Shown: positions 43,611 through 53,155 of the stretch, in pieces
How positions within the stretch are numbered: the stretch's first letter is position 1
Layout of the letters: each line of letters begins with the position of its first letter
Assembly (NCBI RefSeq): GCF_004795105.1
Contig: NZ_SSBL01000002.1
Coordinates: 682,001 to 746,000, forward strand
DNA length: 64,000 nucleotides
From: Streptomyces sp. A0642
GTDB lineage: Bacteria > Actinomycetota > Actinomycetes > Streptomycetales > Streptomycetaceae
Direction: 5' to 3'
Program-made: the position numbers and the translations under genes
The notes under the pieces: model-generated
Database searches by the model: none
Told to the model about the DNA's origin: nothing
Seen by the model: only the letters and a program-made list of their open reading frames with translations

Positions 43611-44390
43611 GTGAATACGACAATGCGCATCTACGCGGGCGCCACCGGTCTGGCCCTGGCCTGCCTCACCGCATGCTCGGGCGCCGGGTCCTCCGGTTCC
43701 GCCGGCAAACCCCAGATCGAAGCCGACTACGCCCAGTATGCGAGTGCCGAAGAGGTCAGCGTCGACGCCGACATCGCCATCACCGCCGCCGTGCTGAGCG
43801 TGCAGACCAAGGAGTGCGACGAGGGAGGCGACCCCCCGGGGGAACCCACCATCGACCCGACCGCCGCCGACAGCGTCGACCCCGATCCCGACCCGTCTGC
43901 CACCGATCAGCCGAAGCCCACCGAGACCCCCACAGGCGTGGCGGGCGACGGAGGGGCGGACACCACGTGCATGCCCATGGTCTTCATGAAGGTCCGCGTC
44001 TCCGGGATGATGAAGCGCGGATTCGGTGTCACCGAGGGTGACGAGATCGTCATCGGCAACATCGACACCGACGCGGTCTCCATGGAGGGCACCACGAAGC
44101 TCTCGGTCGGCAAGCAGTACGCCCTCTACCTGACCCAGCTCGTGGCGGGCGACCACCCGGGCATCACCTCGGTGCCCACGTTCTGGATTCCCGTCGGCGG
44201 GAACCAGGGCATCTTCACCATCGGTACGGGCGGCGTCCAGCCGGCCTCGTCGAACATCGTGGCTCTGACCGCCGCCGACGCGAGTGAACTCCTCGGGAGT
44301 TCCGCCCAGCCCTCCGGCAAGGGCAGGTTCACCACCAGCGTCGCAGGGCTGAAGAAGGCGGCGGCTCTGGCCGCGGAAAGCAAGAAGTAG
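43611..44390 (+). CDS. Lipoprotein paired with the secreted zincin
   Basis: 259 residues. The lipobox is LTAC (Cys22). The mature protein has a Cys in QTKECDEGG, an acidic Pro/Asp/Thr-rich linker (about residues 78-112) and a second Cys in DTTCMPMV. A beta-rich domain follows (MKVRVSGMMKRGFGVTEGDEI, YALYLTQLVAGD, VGGNQGIFTIGTGGVQP). It is not a recognised family. The GTG follows CGAGGAG. Co-transcription with the zincin suggests a substrate, inhibitor or anchor for the protease. Confidence 0.8.
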   Translation: MNTTMRIYAGATGLALACLTACSGAGSSGSAGKPQIEADYAQYASAEEVSVDADIAITAAVLSVQTKECDEGGDPPGEPTIDPTAADSVDPDPDPSATDQPKPTETPTGVAGDGGADTTCMPMVFMKVRVSGMMKRGFGVTEGDEIVIGNIDTDAVSMEGTTKLSVGKQYALYLTQLVAGDHPGITSVPTFWIPVGGNQGIFTIGTGGVQPASSNIVALTAADASELLGSSAQPSGKGRFTTSVAGLKKAAALAAESKK

Positions 44391-44397
44391 CGCCCCC

Positions 44398-44429
44398 GTG
44401 GGCCACCCGCAGCCGGCGTGGTGGCCCAC
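44398..44429. terminator. Bidirectional terminator
   Basis: The arms GTGGGCCACC (44398-44407) and complement (44420-44429) lie between the convergent lipoprotein and permease genes. Confidence 0.7.
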
Positions 44430-44464
44430 CAGGACGCACGTCCCCGGATCGGTGCCGGACAGGA

Positions 44465-45904
44465 TCAGCGGCCCGCGAAGGCCTTGTTCTCCGGGTTGCG
44501 GGCCTTGAGGACCAGGTACGAGACGCCGAGGATCAGGGCCCACAGCGGGGCGCAGTAGAGCGAGATCCGGGCGTCCTTGTCGATGCCCATCATGACGATC
44601 ACCACGCCGATGAACGCGAGGGCGAAGACGCTGGTGTACGGGGCTCCGGGGGCCCGGAAGCCGGACTGCGGGAGGGCGCCGCGGTCGGCCTGGCGGCGGT
44701 AGCGGATCTGGCAGACCAGGATCATGATCCAGGCCCACATGCCGGAGATGGTGGCGAAGGAGACGACGTAGGTGAAGGCGTCACCGGGCCACTGGTAGTT
44801 GATCCAGACGCCCACGAGCATGAGGGCGGCGGAGAACGTGGTGCCGACGAGCGGGGTGCCGCTGCTGGTGAGCTTGGTGAAGAACTTCGGCCCCTGTCCG
44901 TTGAGCGCGAGGTCGCGCAGCATGCGGCCGGTGGAGTACATGCCGGAGTTGCAGGAGGAGAGCGCGGCGGTCAGGACGACGAAGTTGACGATGCCTGCGC
45001 CGAGGCCGAGACCCATCTTCTCGAAGGCCTCGACGAACGGGGAGACGCCCGGCGAGAACTCGGTCCAGGGGACGACGGAGAGGATCATGATGAGGGCGCC
45101 GACGTAGAAGACGGCGATGCGCCAGGGCACGGTGTTGATGGCCTTGGGCAGGACGGTCTCGGGGTCCTTGGACTCGCCCGCGGTGACGCCGACGAGTTCG
45201 ACGGCGAGGAAGGCGAACATCACGATCTGCAGCGTCATCAGGGTGCCCTTGATGCCGTGCGGGAAGAAGCCGCCGTCCGACCAGAGGTGGGTGACGGACG
45301 CGGTGTCCCCGGCGTCGGAGAAGCCGAGGGTGAGAATTCCGGCGCAGATGAGGATCATGCCGACGATGGCGGTGACCTTGACCATCGAGAACCAGAATTC
45401 GAGTTCCCCGAACAGCTTCACGGAGATCAGGTTCACGCCGTACAGGATGATCGTGAAGATCAGTGCGGACACCCATTGCGGAATGTCGAACCAGAACGTC
45501 ATGTACTGGGCCGCGGCGGTGACTTCGGTGATTCCGGTGACGACCCAGAACAACCAGTAGGTCCAGCCGGTGACGAAGCCGGCGAAGGGGCCGACGAATT
45601 CGCGGGCGTACTCCGAGAAGGAGCCCGAGACCGGGCGGTACATGAGGAGTTCGCCCAGTGCCCGCATGATGAAGAAGATCACCAGGCCCGCGATGGCGTA
45701 GGCCAGGATGAGGCTCGGCCCGGCCTTGGCGATGGCTTTGCCCGCGCCGAGGAAGAGGCCGGTGCCGATGGCTCCGCCGATCGCGATCATCTGGATCTGG
45801 CGGGCGCCGAGGGCTCGCTGGTAGCCCTCGGCGGACGTCGCGGAATCCGCGCCTGTGGCGTGCGGGCCGCCCTGTCCCTTGTCGTCGACCTGCGCCGATG
45901 TCAT
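44465..45904 (-). CDS. Amino-acid permease (AAT family)
   Basis: 479 residues, twelve membrane helices. The APC signature is QMIAIGGAIGTGLFLGAGKA in the first helix, followed by ALGELLMYRPVSGSFSEYA and the substrate-helix motif in GESKDPETVLPKAINTV. It belongs with the asparagine, GABA and aromatic amino-acid permeases; AnsP-like is a fair guess but specificity is not visible. The N-terminus is polar. A long structured leader precedes it. Confidence 0.9.
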   Translation of the reverse strand: MTSAQVDDKGQGGPHATGADSATSAEGYQRALGARQIQMIAIGGAIGTGLFLGAGKAIAKAGPSLILAYAIAGLVIFFIMRALGELLMYRPVSGSFSEYAREFVGPFAGFVTGWTYWLFWVVTGITEVTAAAQYMTFWFDIPQWVSALIFTIILYGVNLISVKLFGELEFWFSMVKVTAIVGMILICAGILTLGFSDAGDTASVTHLWSDGGFFPHGIKGTLMTLQIVMFAFLAVELVGVTAGESKDPETVLPKAINTVPWRIAVFYVGALIMILSVVPWTEFSPGVSPFVEAFEKMGLGLGAGIVNFVVLTAALSSCNSGMYSTGRMLRDLALNGQGPKFFTKLTSSGTPLVGTTFSAALMLVGVWINYQWPGDAFTYVVSFATISGMWAWIMILVCQIRYRRQADRGALPQSGFRAPGAPYTSVFALAFIGVVIVMMGIDKDARISLYCAPLWALILGVSYLVLKARNPENKAFAGR

Positions 45905-46228
45905 GTGCTGCGCCTTTCTCCACGCTGATCCGCGCCTTACGGCCGCGGATCAGGTCCTGATCCCCCCGGATATGGATGGAGTGCCGCCGGTGGTGGCCGG
46001 CTCGTAGCGCCTACCCGGGAACAGGGGTGGCGTCCCCGGGTGGTCGTGAAGATTTATCACGGACACATCGGTGATCCACCGGACATTATGTGGCGCACAC
46101 CACAGGAAAAAGCGGACAACGGGGGCCGGTCCCTGCAAAAAAGACCGATCAGGTGACGCGATCGTTATTCGGATTTGAGCGTTCGTTGAGCGAACACTCG
46201 GTAACCGGCCTCTTCCGGCGTCAGTGTT
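45905..46228 (-). promoter_or_regulatory. Structured leader/promoter region of the permease gene
   Basis: 324 bases without a gene. Close to the ribosome site are two hairpins that share the same GATC: GATCCGCG/CGCGGATC (45927-45934 with 45944-45951) and the palindrome at 45948-45962. They cannot form together. Further upstream ACCCGGG/CCCGGGT (46013-46019 with 46035-46041) and CGTGA/TCACG (46045-46061, with a GATAAAT -10 candidate on the minus strand) follow. The segment 46080-46170 is markedly AT-richer than its surroundings. Confidence 0.45.
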
Positions 46229-46813
46229 CTACGGCATCAGCGTTTCGACGAGTGTTTCCTGGAGCGCGCCCAGCCAGAGGTAGGCCATGACCATGGGCTT
46301 GCGCGGGTCGCTGTCCGGGAGCCGGTAGAGGGAGCCGTCCTCGCTCCCGTCGTCGTCGGAGACCTCCAGGCGGGTACCGATCGTGAGCCGGAGGTCGTTG
46401 AGGGAGCCCAGCCAGCTGCGGGACTCGTCGGCGGTGAGCGTGAGGACGGCGGCGCCGTCCCCGCCGGGCGTCAGCGCGTCGAGGGTGCGGACGACGACGA
46501 GGGCGTCGTCGCGCTTGCGGGTGCGCAGGTCGTTCTCGGTGAAGCGGCGGAACTCGGCGGACGCGGCGCGCAGTTCGGTGTCCTCGTCGCCGTAGGCCTC
46601 GGGGAAGAGGCGGGCCAGGGCGGGGTCGGAGGGCGGTTCGCTCGGGCCCTCGGCGAAGAGGGCGGCGAGCGGGTCATCGCCGTCGGCGGGCTGGTCGCCG
46701 GGACCGATGAGTTCGAGCAGCTGGACGGCGAGGGAGCGCAGGATCGCGATCTCCACCTCGTCGAGCGCGACGGCCGCGCCGCCGCCGGGGGTGGCCTCGA
46801 AATGGCCGGCCAT
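46229..46813 (-). CDS. DUF2017 family protein
   Basis: 194 residues. The conserved pattern is VEIAILRSLAVQLLELIG at the start, DPALARLFPEAYGDEDTELRAASAEFRRFTE in the middle and MAYLWLGALQETLVETL at the end. The family is found next to clpS in actinobacteria, as here, 46 bases downstream of it. The function is unknown; a link with Clp proteolysis is only positional. Confidence 0.88.
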   Translation of the reverse strand: MAGHFEATPGGGAAVALDEVEIAILRSLAVQLLELIGPGDQPADGDDPLAALFAEGPSEPPSDPALARLFPEAYGDEDTELRAASAEFRRFTENDLRTRKRDDALVVVRTLDALTPGGDGAAVLTLTADESRSWLGSLNDLRLTIGTRLEVSDDDGSEDGSLYRLPDSDPRKPMVMAYLWLGALQETLVETLMP

Positions 46814-46859
46814 GGGTTCTCTCCGATGGTGGTCGGGCGGGGCGGGGGGCGGGGCGGTG

Positions 46860-47174
46860 CTAGTTGCGGTCCTGGGTGAGGGTGGCCCACAGTCCGTAGC
46901 CGTGCATGGCCTGGACGTCGCGTTCCATCTCTTCGCGGGTGCCGCTGGACACGACGGCGCGGCCCTTCTGGTGGACGTCCAGCATCAGCTTGTGGGCCTT
47001 GTCCTTGGAGTAGCCGAAGTACGCCTGGAAGACATAGGTCACGTAGCTCATGAGGTTGACCGGGTCGTTGTGGACCAGCGTCACCCAGGGGACGTCGGGC
47101 TCGGGAACGACGAGGTTCTCCTCGGCCGATTCGGGACGTTCGATCTCTACGGGGGCGACGCTCACGTACCCCAT
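46860..47174 (-). CDS. clpS: ATP-dependent Clp protease adaptor ClpS
   Basis: 104 residues. The N-degron binding site is in [20 protein letters not shown], followed by the helix [25 protein letters not shown], and [11 protein letters not shown] closes the domain. It delivers N-end-rule substrates to ClpC/ClpA. The ATG at 47174 is chosen; a GTG nine bases downstream is possible. Confidence 0.94.
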   Translation of the reverse strand: MGYVSVAPVEIERPESAEENLVVPEPDVPWVTLVHNDPVNLMSYVTYVFQAYFGYSKDKAHKLMLDVHQKGRAVVSSGTREEMERDVQAMHGYGLWATLTQDRN

Positions 47175-47299
47175 GCTGCCACTCGGGAGGGGGCATCGCA
47201 CAAACGGGGCCGGGGGGCGGCGAGCTGCGGGCCGGCCGCCGGGAGTGGCCCCGCACCCCCATCTCGTCACTTTGACGAAATAGGGGTAGCATCCCCGGC

Positions 47300-48628
47300 A
47301 TGAACTCAGCGGACCTTGGGCGGCGGGTCGGTGTGCCGTCGACCGCACTCTTCACCGACCAGTACGAGCTCACGATGGTGCAGGCCGCGCTGAAGGCCGG
47401 CACCGCCGGACGGCGCTCGGTCTTCGAGGCGTTCACCCGCCGGCTGCCCGAAGGGCGGCGCTACGGCGTCGTCGCGGGCACCGGGCGGGTCCTGGACGCG
47501 GTGGAGAACTTCCACTTCGACGACGAGATGCTCGCCTTCCTGCGCGACCAGAACGTCGTGGACGGGGCCACGCTCGACTATCTGGCCGATTACCGGTTCA
47601 GCGGCGACATCTGGGGCTACCCGGAGGGCGAGGTGTACTTCCCCGGTTCGCCGATCCTGCGGGTCGAGGGCTCCTTCGCCGAGTGCGTGCTGCTGGAGAC
47701 GGTGATCCTGTCGATCCTCAACCACGACTCGGCGATCGCCGCGGCGGCCTCGCGGATGTCGGCGGCGGCGGGCGGGCGCCGGCTGATCGAGATGGGCGCC
47801 CGGCGCACGCACGAGCTCTCGGCGGTGGCCTCGGCCCGCGCGGCGTACGTCGGCGGCTTCGACACGACGTCGGACCTCGCCGCGGGCTTCCGCTACAACA
47901 TCCCCACCGTCGGCACGAGCGCCCACGCGTTCACCCTGTTGCACGACACGGAGCGCGACGCGTTCCAGGCCCAGGTCGACTCGCTGGGGCGTGCCACGAC
48001 GCTGCTGGTGGACACGTACGACGTCACCGCGGCGGTCCGTACGGCGGTCGAGGTGGCGGGGACGGAGCTGGGGGCCGTACGGATCGACTCCGGCGACCTG
48101 CTGCTGGTCGCGCACCGGGTGCGCCAGCAGCTGGACGAGCTGGGCGCCACGGAGACGAAGATCGTGGTCACGTCGGACCTGGACGAGTACGCCATCGCCT
48201 CGCTGGCCGCCGCGCCGGTGGACGCGTACGGGGTGGGCACGCAGCTCGTCACCGGCAGCGGGCACCCCACCTGCTCGATGGTCTACAAGCTGGTCGCCCG
48301 CGCCGGTTCGGGCGACCCGGCGGACGAGCTGCGGCCGGTGGCGAAGAAGTCGCTGGGCGCGAAGTCGTCGAGGGGCGGTCGCAAGTGGGCGGCGCGCCGG
48401 CTGGACGAGGACGGGGTGGCCGAGGCCGAGGTCGTCGGCACCGGCCCGGTCCCGGCGGAGCTGGCCGGCCGGCAGCTGCAGGTGGAGCTGGTCCGGGGCG
48501 GCGACGTGGTGGCGCGGGAGCCGCTGGACGCTGCTCGGGAGCGGCACATCGCCGCGCGGGCGGGACTGCCGATGTCGGCGATGCAGTTGTCCCGGGGGGA
48601 GCCGGTGCTGCCCACGGAGTACGTGTGA
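47300..48628 (+). CDS. pncB: Nicotinate phosphoribosyltransferase
   Basis: 442 residues. Substrate and phosphate-site segments are [19 protein letters not shown], the [28 protein letters not shown] segment around the phosphorylated His loop, and [12 protein letters not shown]. It makes nicotinate mononucleotide from nicotinate, PRPP and ATP, the first committed step of NAD salvage. The nicotinamidase gene follows on the same strand, 228 bases away with its own promoter. Confidence 0.95.
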   Translation: MNSADLGRRVGVPSTALFTDQYELTMVQAALKAGTAGRRSVFEAFTRRLPEGRRYGVVAGTGRVLDAVENFHFDDEMLAFLRDQNVVDGATLDYLADYRFSGDIWGYPEGEVYFPGSPILRVEGSFAECVLLETVILSILNHDSAIAAAASRMSAAAGGRRLIEMGARRTHELSAVASARAAYVGGFDTTSDLAAGFRYNIPTVGTSAHAFTLLHDTERDAFQAQVDSLGRATTLLVDTYDVTAAVRTAVEVAGTELGAVRIDSGDLLLVAHRVRQQLDELGATETKIVVTSDLDEYAIASLAAAPVDAYGVGTQLVTGSGHPTCSMVYKLVARAGSGDPADELRPVAKKSLGAKSSRGGRKWAARRLDEDGVAEAEVVGTGPVPAELAGRQLQVELVRGGDVVAREPLDAARERHIAARAGLPMSAMQLSRGEPVLPTEYV

Positions 48629-48727
48629 GCCCGGTGCGGGGCGCCCGGGCCGCCCGGTAGCCGCTTCGTCCCCGGCCTCCCCCGTGGACCGAAGGGCACG
48701 GGAGCGCCCCACGACGTGCCCGGCGGG

Positions 48728-48758
48728 GCCCGGCCGGGGCTTTTCTGCCCGGCCGGGC
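48728..48758 (+). terminator. Hairpin after pncB
   Basis: The arms GCCCGGCCGG (48728-48737) and CCGGCCGGGC (48749-48758) enclose a loop containing TTTTCT. Confidence 0.65.
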
Positions 48759-48786
48759 TTGATTGTGCTGCCCGAGTCTCTAGGCT
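48759..48786 (+). promoter_or_regulatory. pncA promoter candidate
   Basis: TTGATT (48759-48764) and TAGGCT (48781-48786) are separated by 16 bases. A CCCGAG/CTCGGG inverted repeat (48771-48790) overlaps the -10 and could be an operator. Confidence 0.5.
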
Positions 48787-48856
48787 CGGGAACACCCCGT
48801 AACCCCACACCCCGTATGCCGCAACCGCCGCCCCTCCCCCACCGAAGGACACCGTC

Positions 48857-49444
48857 ATGCACCGCGCCTTGATCGTCGTGGACGTCCAGAACGACTTCTG
48901 TGAGGGCGGGAGCCTCGCGGTGGGCGGGGGTGCCGATGTCGCCGCCGCCATCACCGATCTGATCGGGGAGGCCCAGCCCGGCTACCGGCACGTGGTGGCC
49001 ACCCGTGACCACCATGTCGACCCGGGTGACCACTTCTCCCCCGAGCCGGACTTCGAGCACTCCTGGCCGGTGCACTGCGTCGCCGGTACGGAAGGGGTGG
49101 GCTTCCATCCCAATTTCGCCCCCGCCGTCGCCTCAGGGGCGATCGACACCGTCTTCGACAAGGGCGCCCACGCCGCCGCGTACAGCGGCTTCGAGGGCCA
49201 GGACGAGAACGGGACGGGGCTGGCGGAGTGGCTGCGTGAGCGCGGGGTCACCGAGGTCGACGTGGTCGGTATCGCGACCGACCACTGCGTCCGGGCCACC
49301 GCGCTCGACGCCGTGCGCGAGGGCTTCGCCACGCACGTACTGCTGGATCTGACCGCGGGTGTCGCTGAGGCGACCACGGAGCGGGCGCTGGCCGAGCTGC
49401 GGGAGGCGGGCGTGGTGCTCTCCGGCAAGCCGGTGGTCTGCTGA
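48857..49444 (+). CDS. pncA: Nicotinamidase (isochorismatase family)
   Basis: 195 residues. The catalytic Asp is in VVDVQNDFCEGG, metal ligands are in TRDHHVDPGDHF, the Lys is in DKGAHAAAYSGFEG, and the nucleophilic Cys is in GIATDHCVRATALDA. It converts nicotinamide to nicotinate, feeding PncB. The ATG follows GAAGGACACC. Confidence 0.94.
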   Translation: MHRALIVVDVQNDFCEGGSLAVGGGADVAAAITDLIGEAQPGYRHVVATRDHHVDPGDHFSPEPDFEHSWPVHCVAGTEGVGFHPNFAPAVASGAIDTVFDKGAHAAAYSGFEGQDENGTGLAEWLRERGVTEVDVVGIATDHCVRATALDAVREGFATHVLLDLTAGVAEATTERALAELREAGVVLSGKPVVC

Positions 49445-49554
49445 GCGGGCCGGCACCCCGGCTCCGGTGTCTTCCATCGGATCAGGACGGGCCCGAAGCC
49501 TTGCGTGCGGATCAGGCCGGGCCCGCGGGCCCGGTCCGGTCCGGACGGCGGTCC

Positions 49555-49887
49555 TCAGCTCTGCCGGGCCGGCAGGGCGGGTCTCAGCAGGGCCTGGATC
49601 GGGTGCCAGAGTTCCAGGGCCCGCTCGGGTCTCGCGCGCCACAGCAGTCCGTCGGGGTGGTGCAGGACGGCGGTGATCTCGTCCGGGCTGGGCGGTTCCG
49701 CGTTGCCGCGGAGGTAGACGGCGCGCAGGCCCAGATTGCGCAGCCTGGTCAGTGCCCGGGCCCGGTTGGCCGCGTGCACGAGGACGCGTACCGGGGTGTC
49801 CGGCCCCGCGCCCTCCGCCGGGCTGGGCAGGGTGATCGCGACGACCACTCTGCCGTTCGGCAAGATGCTGAATCCTCCGCCTGCCAT
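49555..49887 (-). CDS. Conserved hypothetical protein
   Basis: 110 residues. It reads FSILPNGRVVVAITLPSPAEG, then RVLVHAANRARALTRLRNLGLRAVYLRGN and PDEITAVLHHPDGLLWR. The alternation suggests a small alpha/beta domain. No family is recognised; similar proteins are widespread in Streptomyces from memory. The ATG at 49887 has GGGGGAGCGCGGAG before it. It is probably monocistronic. Confidence 0.72.
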   Translation of the reverse strand: MAGGGFSILPNGRVVVAITLPSPAEGAGPDTPVRVLVHAANRARALTRLRNLGLRAVYLRGNAEPPSPDEITAVLHHPDGLLWRARPERALELWHPIQALLRPALPARQS

Positions 49888-49948
49888 GCTCCGCGCTCCC
49901 CCGTGAGACGTAGTGTCAATAAGAGACGAACAACAGGCACCTAAACAC

Positions 49949-49984
49949 GATCGGCCGCCGCCCGCTAGAGGGCGACGGCCGATC
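49949..49984 (-). terminator. Terminator of the M6 protease gene
   Basis: A 15-base stem with one mismatch (GATCGGCCGCCGCCC against GGGCGACGGCCGATC) lies 27 bases past the stop. Confidence 0.75.
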
Positions 49985-50010
49985 ATGGTTTGACCTGCGG
50001 TTTTACCGGA

Positions 50011-52410
50011 CTACTTGTGCGAGGGAGCCACTCGGACGGTCACCGTGGAGCCGCTGAGCGGCTCGTTGATGATCGAGATCCGGGTGTTGGTGTCAGTAAC
50101 CTTCACACTTCCGGTCTTGTTCTCCGCGTACCAGTAGGTGCCCTTGTGGTCGTCGAAGACCGGAACGCCGAGCTGCGGCTTGATCTTCGTGGCCACGTCA
50201 CCGTTGTGCAGCGTGAAGCCGTCGGTGGGGTACCAGCTGAACGGAGCGTCGAAGGGCTGGATCTTGTTGCGGATGACCGAGCCGTCCGACCACTTCAGCG
50301 GCTTGGCGTGGGCGTCGATCGGCAGGATCAGGCCCTGACCCGGGTGGGCCGAGACGTTGTTGTCCTTCTGCGACTCGTCCCACAGCCAGATGAGCAGGCC
50401 GTTCTGGTACGGGTAGTGCTCGACCCAGTCCGGACGGGAGTTGAGGAACCCGAAGTTGTACGGGCCGACCTTGAGGGTCTGGTCGTACGAGACGTACTGG
50501 CGGTTCTCCGCGAGGTAGTGCTGCGCGTAGTCCTTGGTGAAGGACGAGCCCACCCGGGAGAAGCCCTTGACGGTCCAGCCGTTGTCGTCGCCCTCGGCGT
50601 TGTCCGTGAAGAGCGCGGCGCCGTCGGCGTTGACCGCGATGGTGTCGGCGGCGAAGCCGACGCCGCCCGCGCCGCCGTCGGTGGCGTAGCGGAAGCGGAT
50701 GTCGATCTTCTTGCCGGCGTAGGCGTCCAGCGAGTACGAGAGCTTCTTGTACTGGCCGGAGACGTCGGTCAGGGCCGGCTTGTCGCTGGCGTCGCGCGGG
50801 ATCGCCTTGCCGTCGGCGGTGCCGTCGATCGCGGTCCAGCTCGTGCCGCCGTTGTCCGACACCTCGGTGTAGAGGTAGTCGTAGTCCTTCTCGATGTCCC
50901 ACCAGCCCGAGAGGTCCAGGGACGCCTTGGACTTGCCGGTCAGGTCGACCGAGCGCGACAGGGTGTTGTTGAGGTTGTCACCCATGTCGCTCCACCACTG
51001 CTTGGCGCCCTCGGCGGGCGTCGTGACGGCGGTGGTGACGGCCTTGTCGGGCAGCTCGACGAGGAGCGCCTGCTTGTTGCTGGTGTTGTACTCGGAGACA
51101 CCCAGCTTGTGGGTGGACTTCGTCGCGGCCTTGGCCGTGTCGTAGTCCAGCCAGCCCAGCTGGAGCTTGTCCCAGGCGGTCATGTCGCCGGGCAGGTCAC
51201 CGATGCTGTTCTTGCCGGTGCCGAGCCAGGAACCGGCCGACATCAGCGACCAGAAGCCGACCGAGTTCTCGGCGGTGTTGGTCGTGTCGTACAGGTCCGG
51301 GAGGCCGAGGTCGTGGCCGTACTCGTGGGCGAAGACGCCCAGGCCGCCGTTCTCGGGCTGCGCGGTGTAGTCGCCGACCCAGATGCCGGTGTCACCGATC
51401 TGGGTGCCGCCGGCCTTGTTGTCGGCCGGGCCGGTCGCGCCGGCGTTGGTGCCGTAGGCGTACCAGCGGTGCGCCCAGATGGCGTTCTCGCCCTCGGCGC
51501 CGCCACCCGCGGACTCGTCCTCGCCGGCATGCACGATCTGGAAGTGATCGATGTAGCCGTCGGGCTCGTTGAAGTCGCCGTCACCGTCGAAGTCGTAACG
51601 GTCCCACTGGTCGTACTGAGCGAGGTCCGTCTTGATCTGCTCGGGCGTACGGCCCTTGGCCTTCTGGTCGGCGGCCCAGGCGTTCACGCCGTCCTTGATC
51701 ATGTCCCAGGCGTTGGCGCAGTTGGACGAGCCGCAGTAGTTCGAGCCGTAGCGGGCCTCGTTGTAGGGGACCTTGACCCAGTCGGAGACCTCGCCCTCGA
51801 CCGAGTAGCGCCCGGAGGACGTCTTCTCGTAGTACGTCTTGAGCGAGTTCTTGCCGGCGCCCTCGCCGAAGTACAGGTCCTGGAAGTGGGCCTGGTTGTA
51901 ATCGGCCTGCCAGGCGGTGCTGTTGTCCTTCGCGGGGTCCGGCTTGGCTATCTTGTTGTGCGCCGGTCCCGGCGTGCCGCCGTACTTCTTGACGGCGGGC
52001 TTGGGGCCCGCGCCGTCCGGGTCGTACATGGTCGTGTTGTCGACCTGGGCGCCGAACTCCACCAGGACGGTGAAGATCTTGTCGGTCTTCTGACGCTGCA
52101 CCTCGACGAACTTGTTGTCGTCGAGCTTGACGACCTGGGAGCCGTTGCGCGTCGTCGCCTTCTTCTCGCCGGATATGACCTGTTCGAGGGCGGCCTGACG
52201 CTGTGCGTCCTGCTGCTTGCTGAACGGACCTTCCAGGTTGTGCGCGTCGCCCTTCGCCGACCCCGGGTCCCGGCGGTCCACGGCGGAGGCGGCGGTACCT
52301 GACGCCTGGTCATCTGCCTGAGCGGTGGCGAAGGCGGATGCGGTGGCGGCGGTCGCAGCCATGGCCACGACAATCGCCCCGGTGCGAAGCGCCCGTCTTT
52401 TAATGATCAC
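50011..52410 (-). CDS. Secreted immune inhibitor A-like metalloprotease (peptidase M6)
   Basis: 799 residues. The signal peptide (RTGAIVVAMAATAATASAFA, cleaved after AQA, about residue 32) is followed by a propeptide-like helical region. The M6 catalytic domain has the zinc motif FAHEYGHDLGLPD (HExxHxxGxxD), with a long Asp/Gly-rich calcium-type segment (RYDFDGDGDFNEPDGYID) before it. The C-terminal half carries a VEG/MAM-like beta domain (LDLSGWWDIEKDYDYLY, then FRYATDGGAGGVGF). This matches Bacillus InhA and Streptomyces homologues that degrade host or environmental proteins. The start is GTG. Confidence 0.93.
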   Translation of the reverse strand: MIIKRRALRTGAIVVAMAATAATASAFATAQADDQASGTAASAVDRRDPGSAKGDAHNLEGPFSKQQDAQRQAALEQVISGEKKATTRNGSQVVKLDDNKFVEVQRQKTDKIFTVLVEFGAQVDNTTMYDPDGAGPKPAVKKYGGTPGPAHNKIAKPDPAKDNSTAWQADYNQAHFQDLYFGEGAGKNSLKTYYEKTSSGRYSVEGEVSDWVKVPYNEARYGSNYCGSSNCANAWDMIKDGVNAWAADQKAKGRTPEQIKTDLAQYDQWDRYDFDGDGDFNEPDGYIDHFQIVHAGEDESAGGGAEGENAIWAHRWYAYGTNAGATGPADNKAGGTQIGDTGIWVGDYTAQPENGGLGVFAHEYGHDLGLPDLYDTTNTAENSVGFWSLMSAGSWLGTGKNSIGDLPGDMTAWDKLQLGWLDYDTAKAATKSTHKLGVSEYNTSNKQALLVELPDKAVTTAVTTPAEGAKQWWSDMGDNLNNTLSRSVDLTGKSKASLDLSGWWDIEKDYDYLYTEVSDNGGTSWTAIDGTADGKAIPRDASDKPALTDVSGQYKKLSYSLDAYAGKKIDIRFRYATDGGAGGVGFAADTIAVNADGAALFTDNAEGDDNGWTVKGFSRVGSSFTKDYAQHYLAENRQYVSYDQTLKVGPYNFGFLNSRPDWVEHYPYQNGLLIWLWDESQKDNNVSAHPGQGLILPIDAHAKPLKWSDGSVIRNKIQPFDAPFSWYPTDGFTLHNGDVATKIKPQLGVPVFDDHKGTYWYAENKTGSVKVTDTNTRISIINEPLSGSTVTVRVAPSHK

Positions 52411-52780
52411 GTGATGCAGTCCTCCCCGGCGTTCGCGGCTACGGCCTTGGAGGTGTGAACGGGCCGCGCGCGGATACGCGTCACAAGTGACGACATTCGA
52501 TCGGAGTTACGGAAGAAAAGCCAGACCTTGACTTGAACAGGCCAAGTGCACTATGCAGGAGCGCGTTTCCGCTATCCGGACGACCGCTCCGTGCCCGACC
52601 GGCGCGTCGAACGCCCCTATCGGCGCGCGGCATGACTCCGTGCGCCCCCCGTGCACCGGTACTGTGGGTTAGGTTACGCTTACTACCCGTTCCGCTCGGG
52701 CATTCACCGTCGTAGAGTCACTTGACAGCGAGACCGTGTTGAGAGACTGCCCATCCGACGTCCCGAGGACGGATACCGCC
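52411..52780. other. Intergenic stretch between the M6 protease and a small membrane protein
   Basis: 370 bases with no gene. On the plus strand TTGACT (about 52527) and TATGCA 18 bases later form a promoter-like pair overlapping a CTTG/CAAG inverted repeat. A TTGACA lies at about 52722. Nothing else is seen. Confidence 0.4.
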
Positions 52781-53113
52781 ATGCCGCGTCCCAGTGCTGC
52801 ACAGCTCTCCTACGGTTCGGTGACCGTCGTCTTCTCGACCCTCGCGATGCTGCTGCTGTCCCGAACCGAATCGGGCCTCGGCATCGCCGTCATCGGCACG
52901 GCCGCGCTCGCGCTCGGTCTGCTGGTGGCCGTCACCGTTCCGCTGCCCGCGCGCAGGAAGACGGCGAAATCGGGGGCCGCCGTGTCCGCACGCCGTGCCA
53001 CCGCCCCCGCCGCTGCCGGAACCGAGGGCCGCGCCCTCGACCCCGTACAGAGCAGGATCCCGGCCGCCCGCGCCGCGTCGGAGCGGGTCGGCGAACACTC
53101 GCTCCGGCACTGA
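52781..53113 (+). CDS. Small membrane protein
   Basis: 110 residues with two adjacent membrane helices (YGSVTVVFSTLAMLLLS and GIAVIGTAALALGLLVAVTV) and a basic, Ala-rich C-terminal tail. No family is recognised. The ATG follows GAGGACGGA. Convergent with the RDD gene. Confidence 0.72.
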   Translation: MPRPSAAQLSYGSVTVVFSTLAMLLLSRTESGLGIAVIGTAALALGLLVAVTVPLPARRKTAKSGAAVSARRATAPAAAGTEGRALDPVQSRIPAARAASERVGEHSLRH

Positions 53114-53155
53114 CCTCGACGGGCGGGAGGGTGCCGACGCCCTCCCGGCCGTCCG

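Noticed and set aside
52669..52685. TTAGGTTACGCTTACTA resembling a DmdR iron box
   Set aside because: Only the left half fits the palindromic iron box; the right half has several mismatches and the downstream gene has no iron link.
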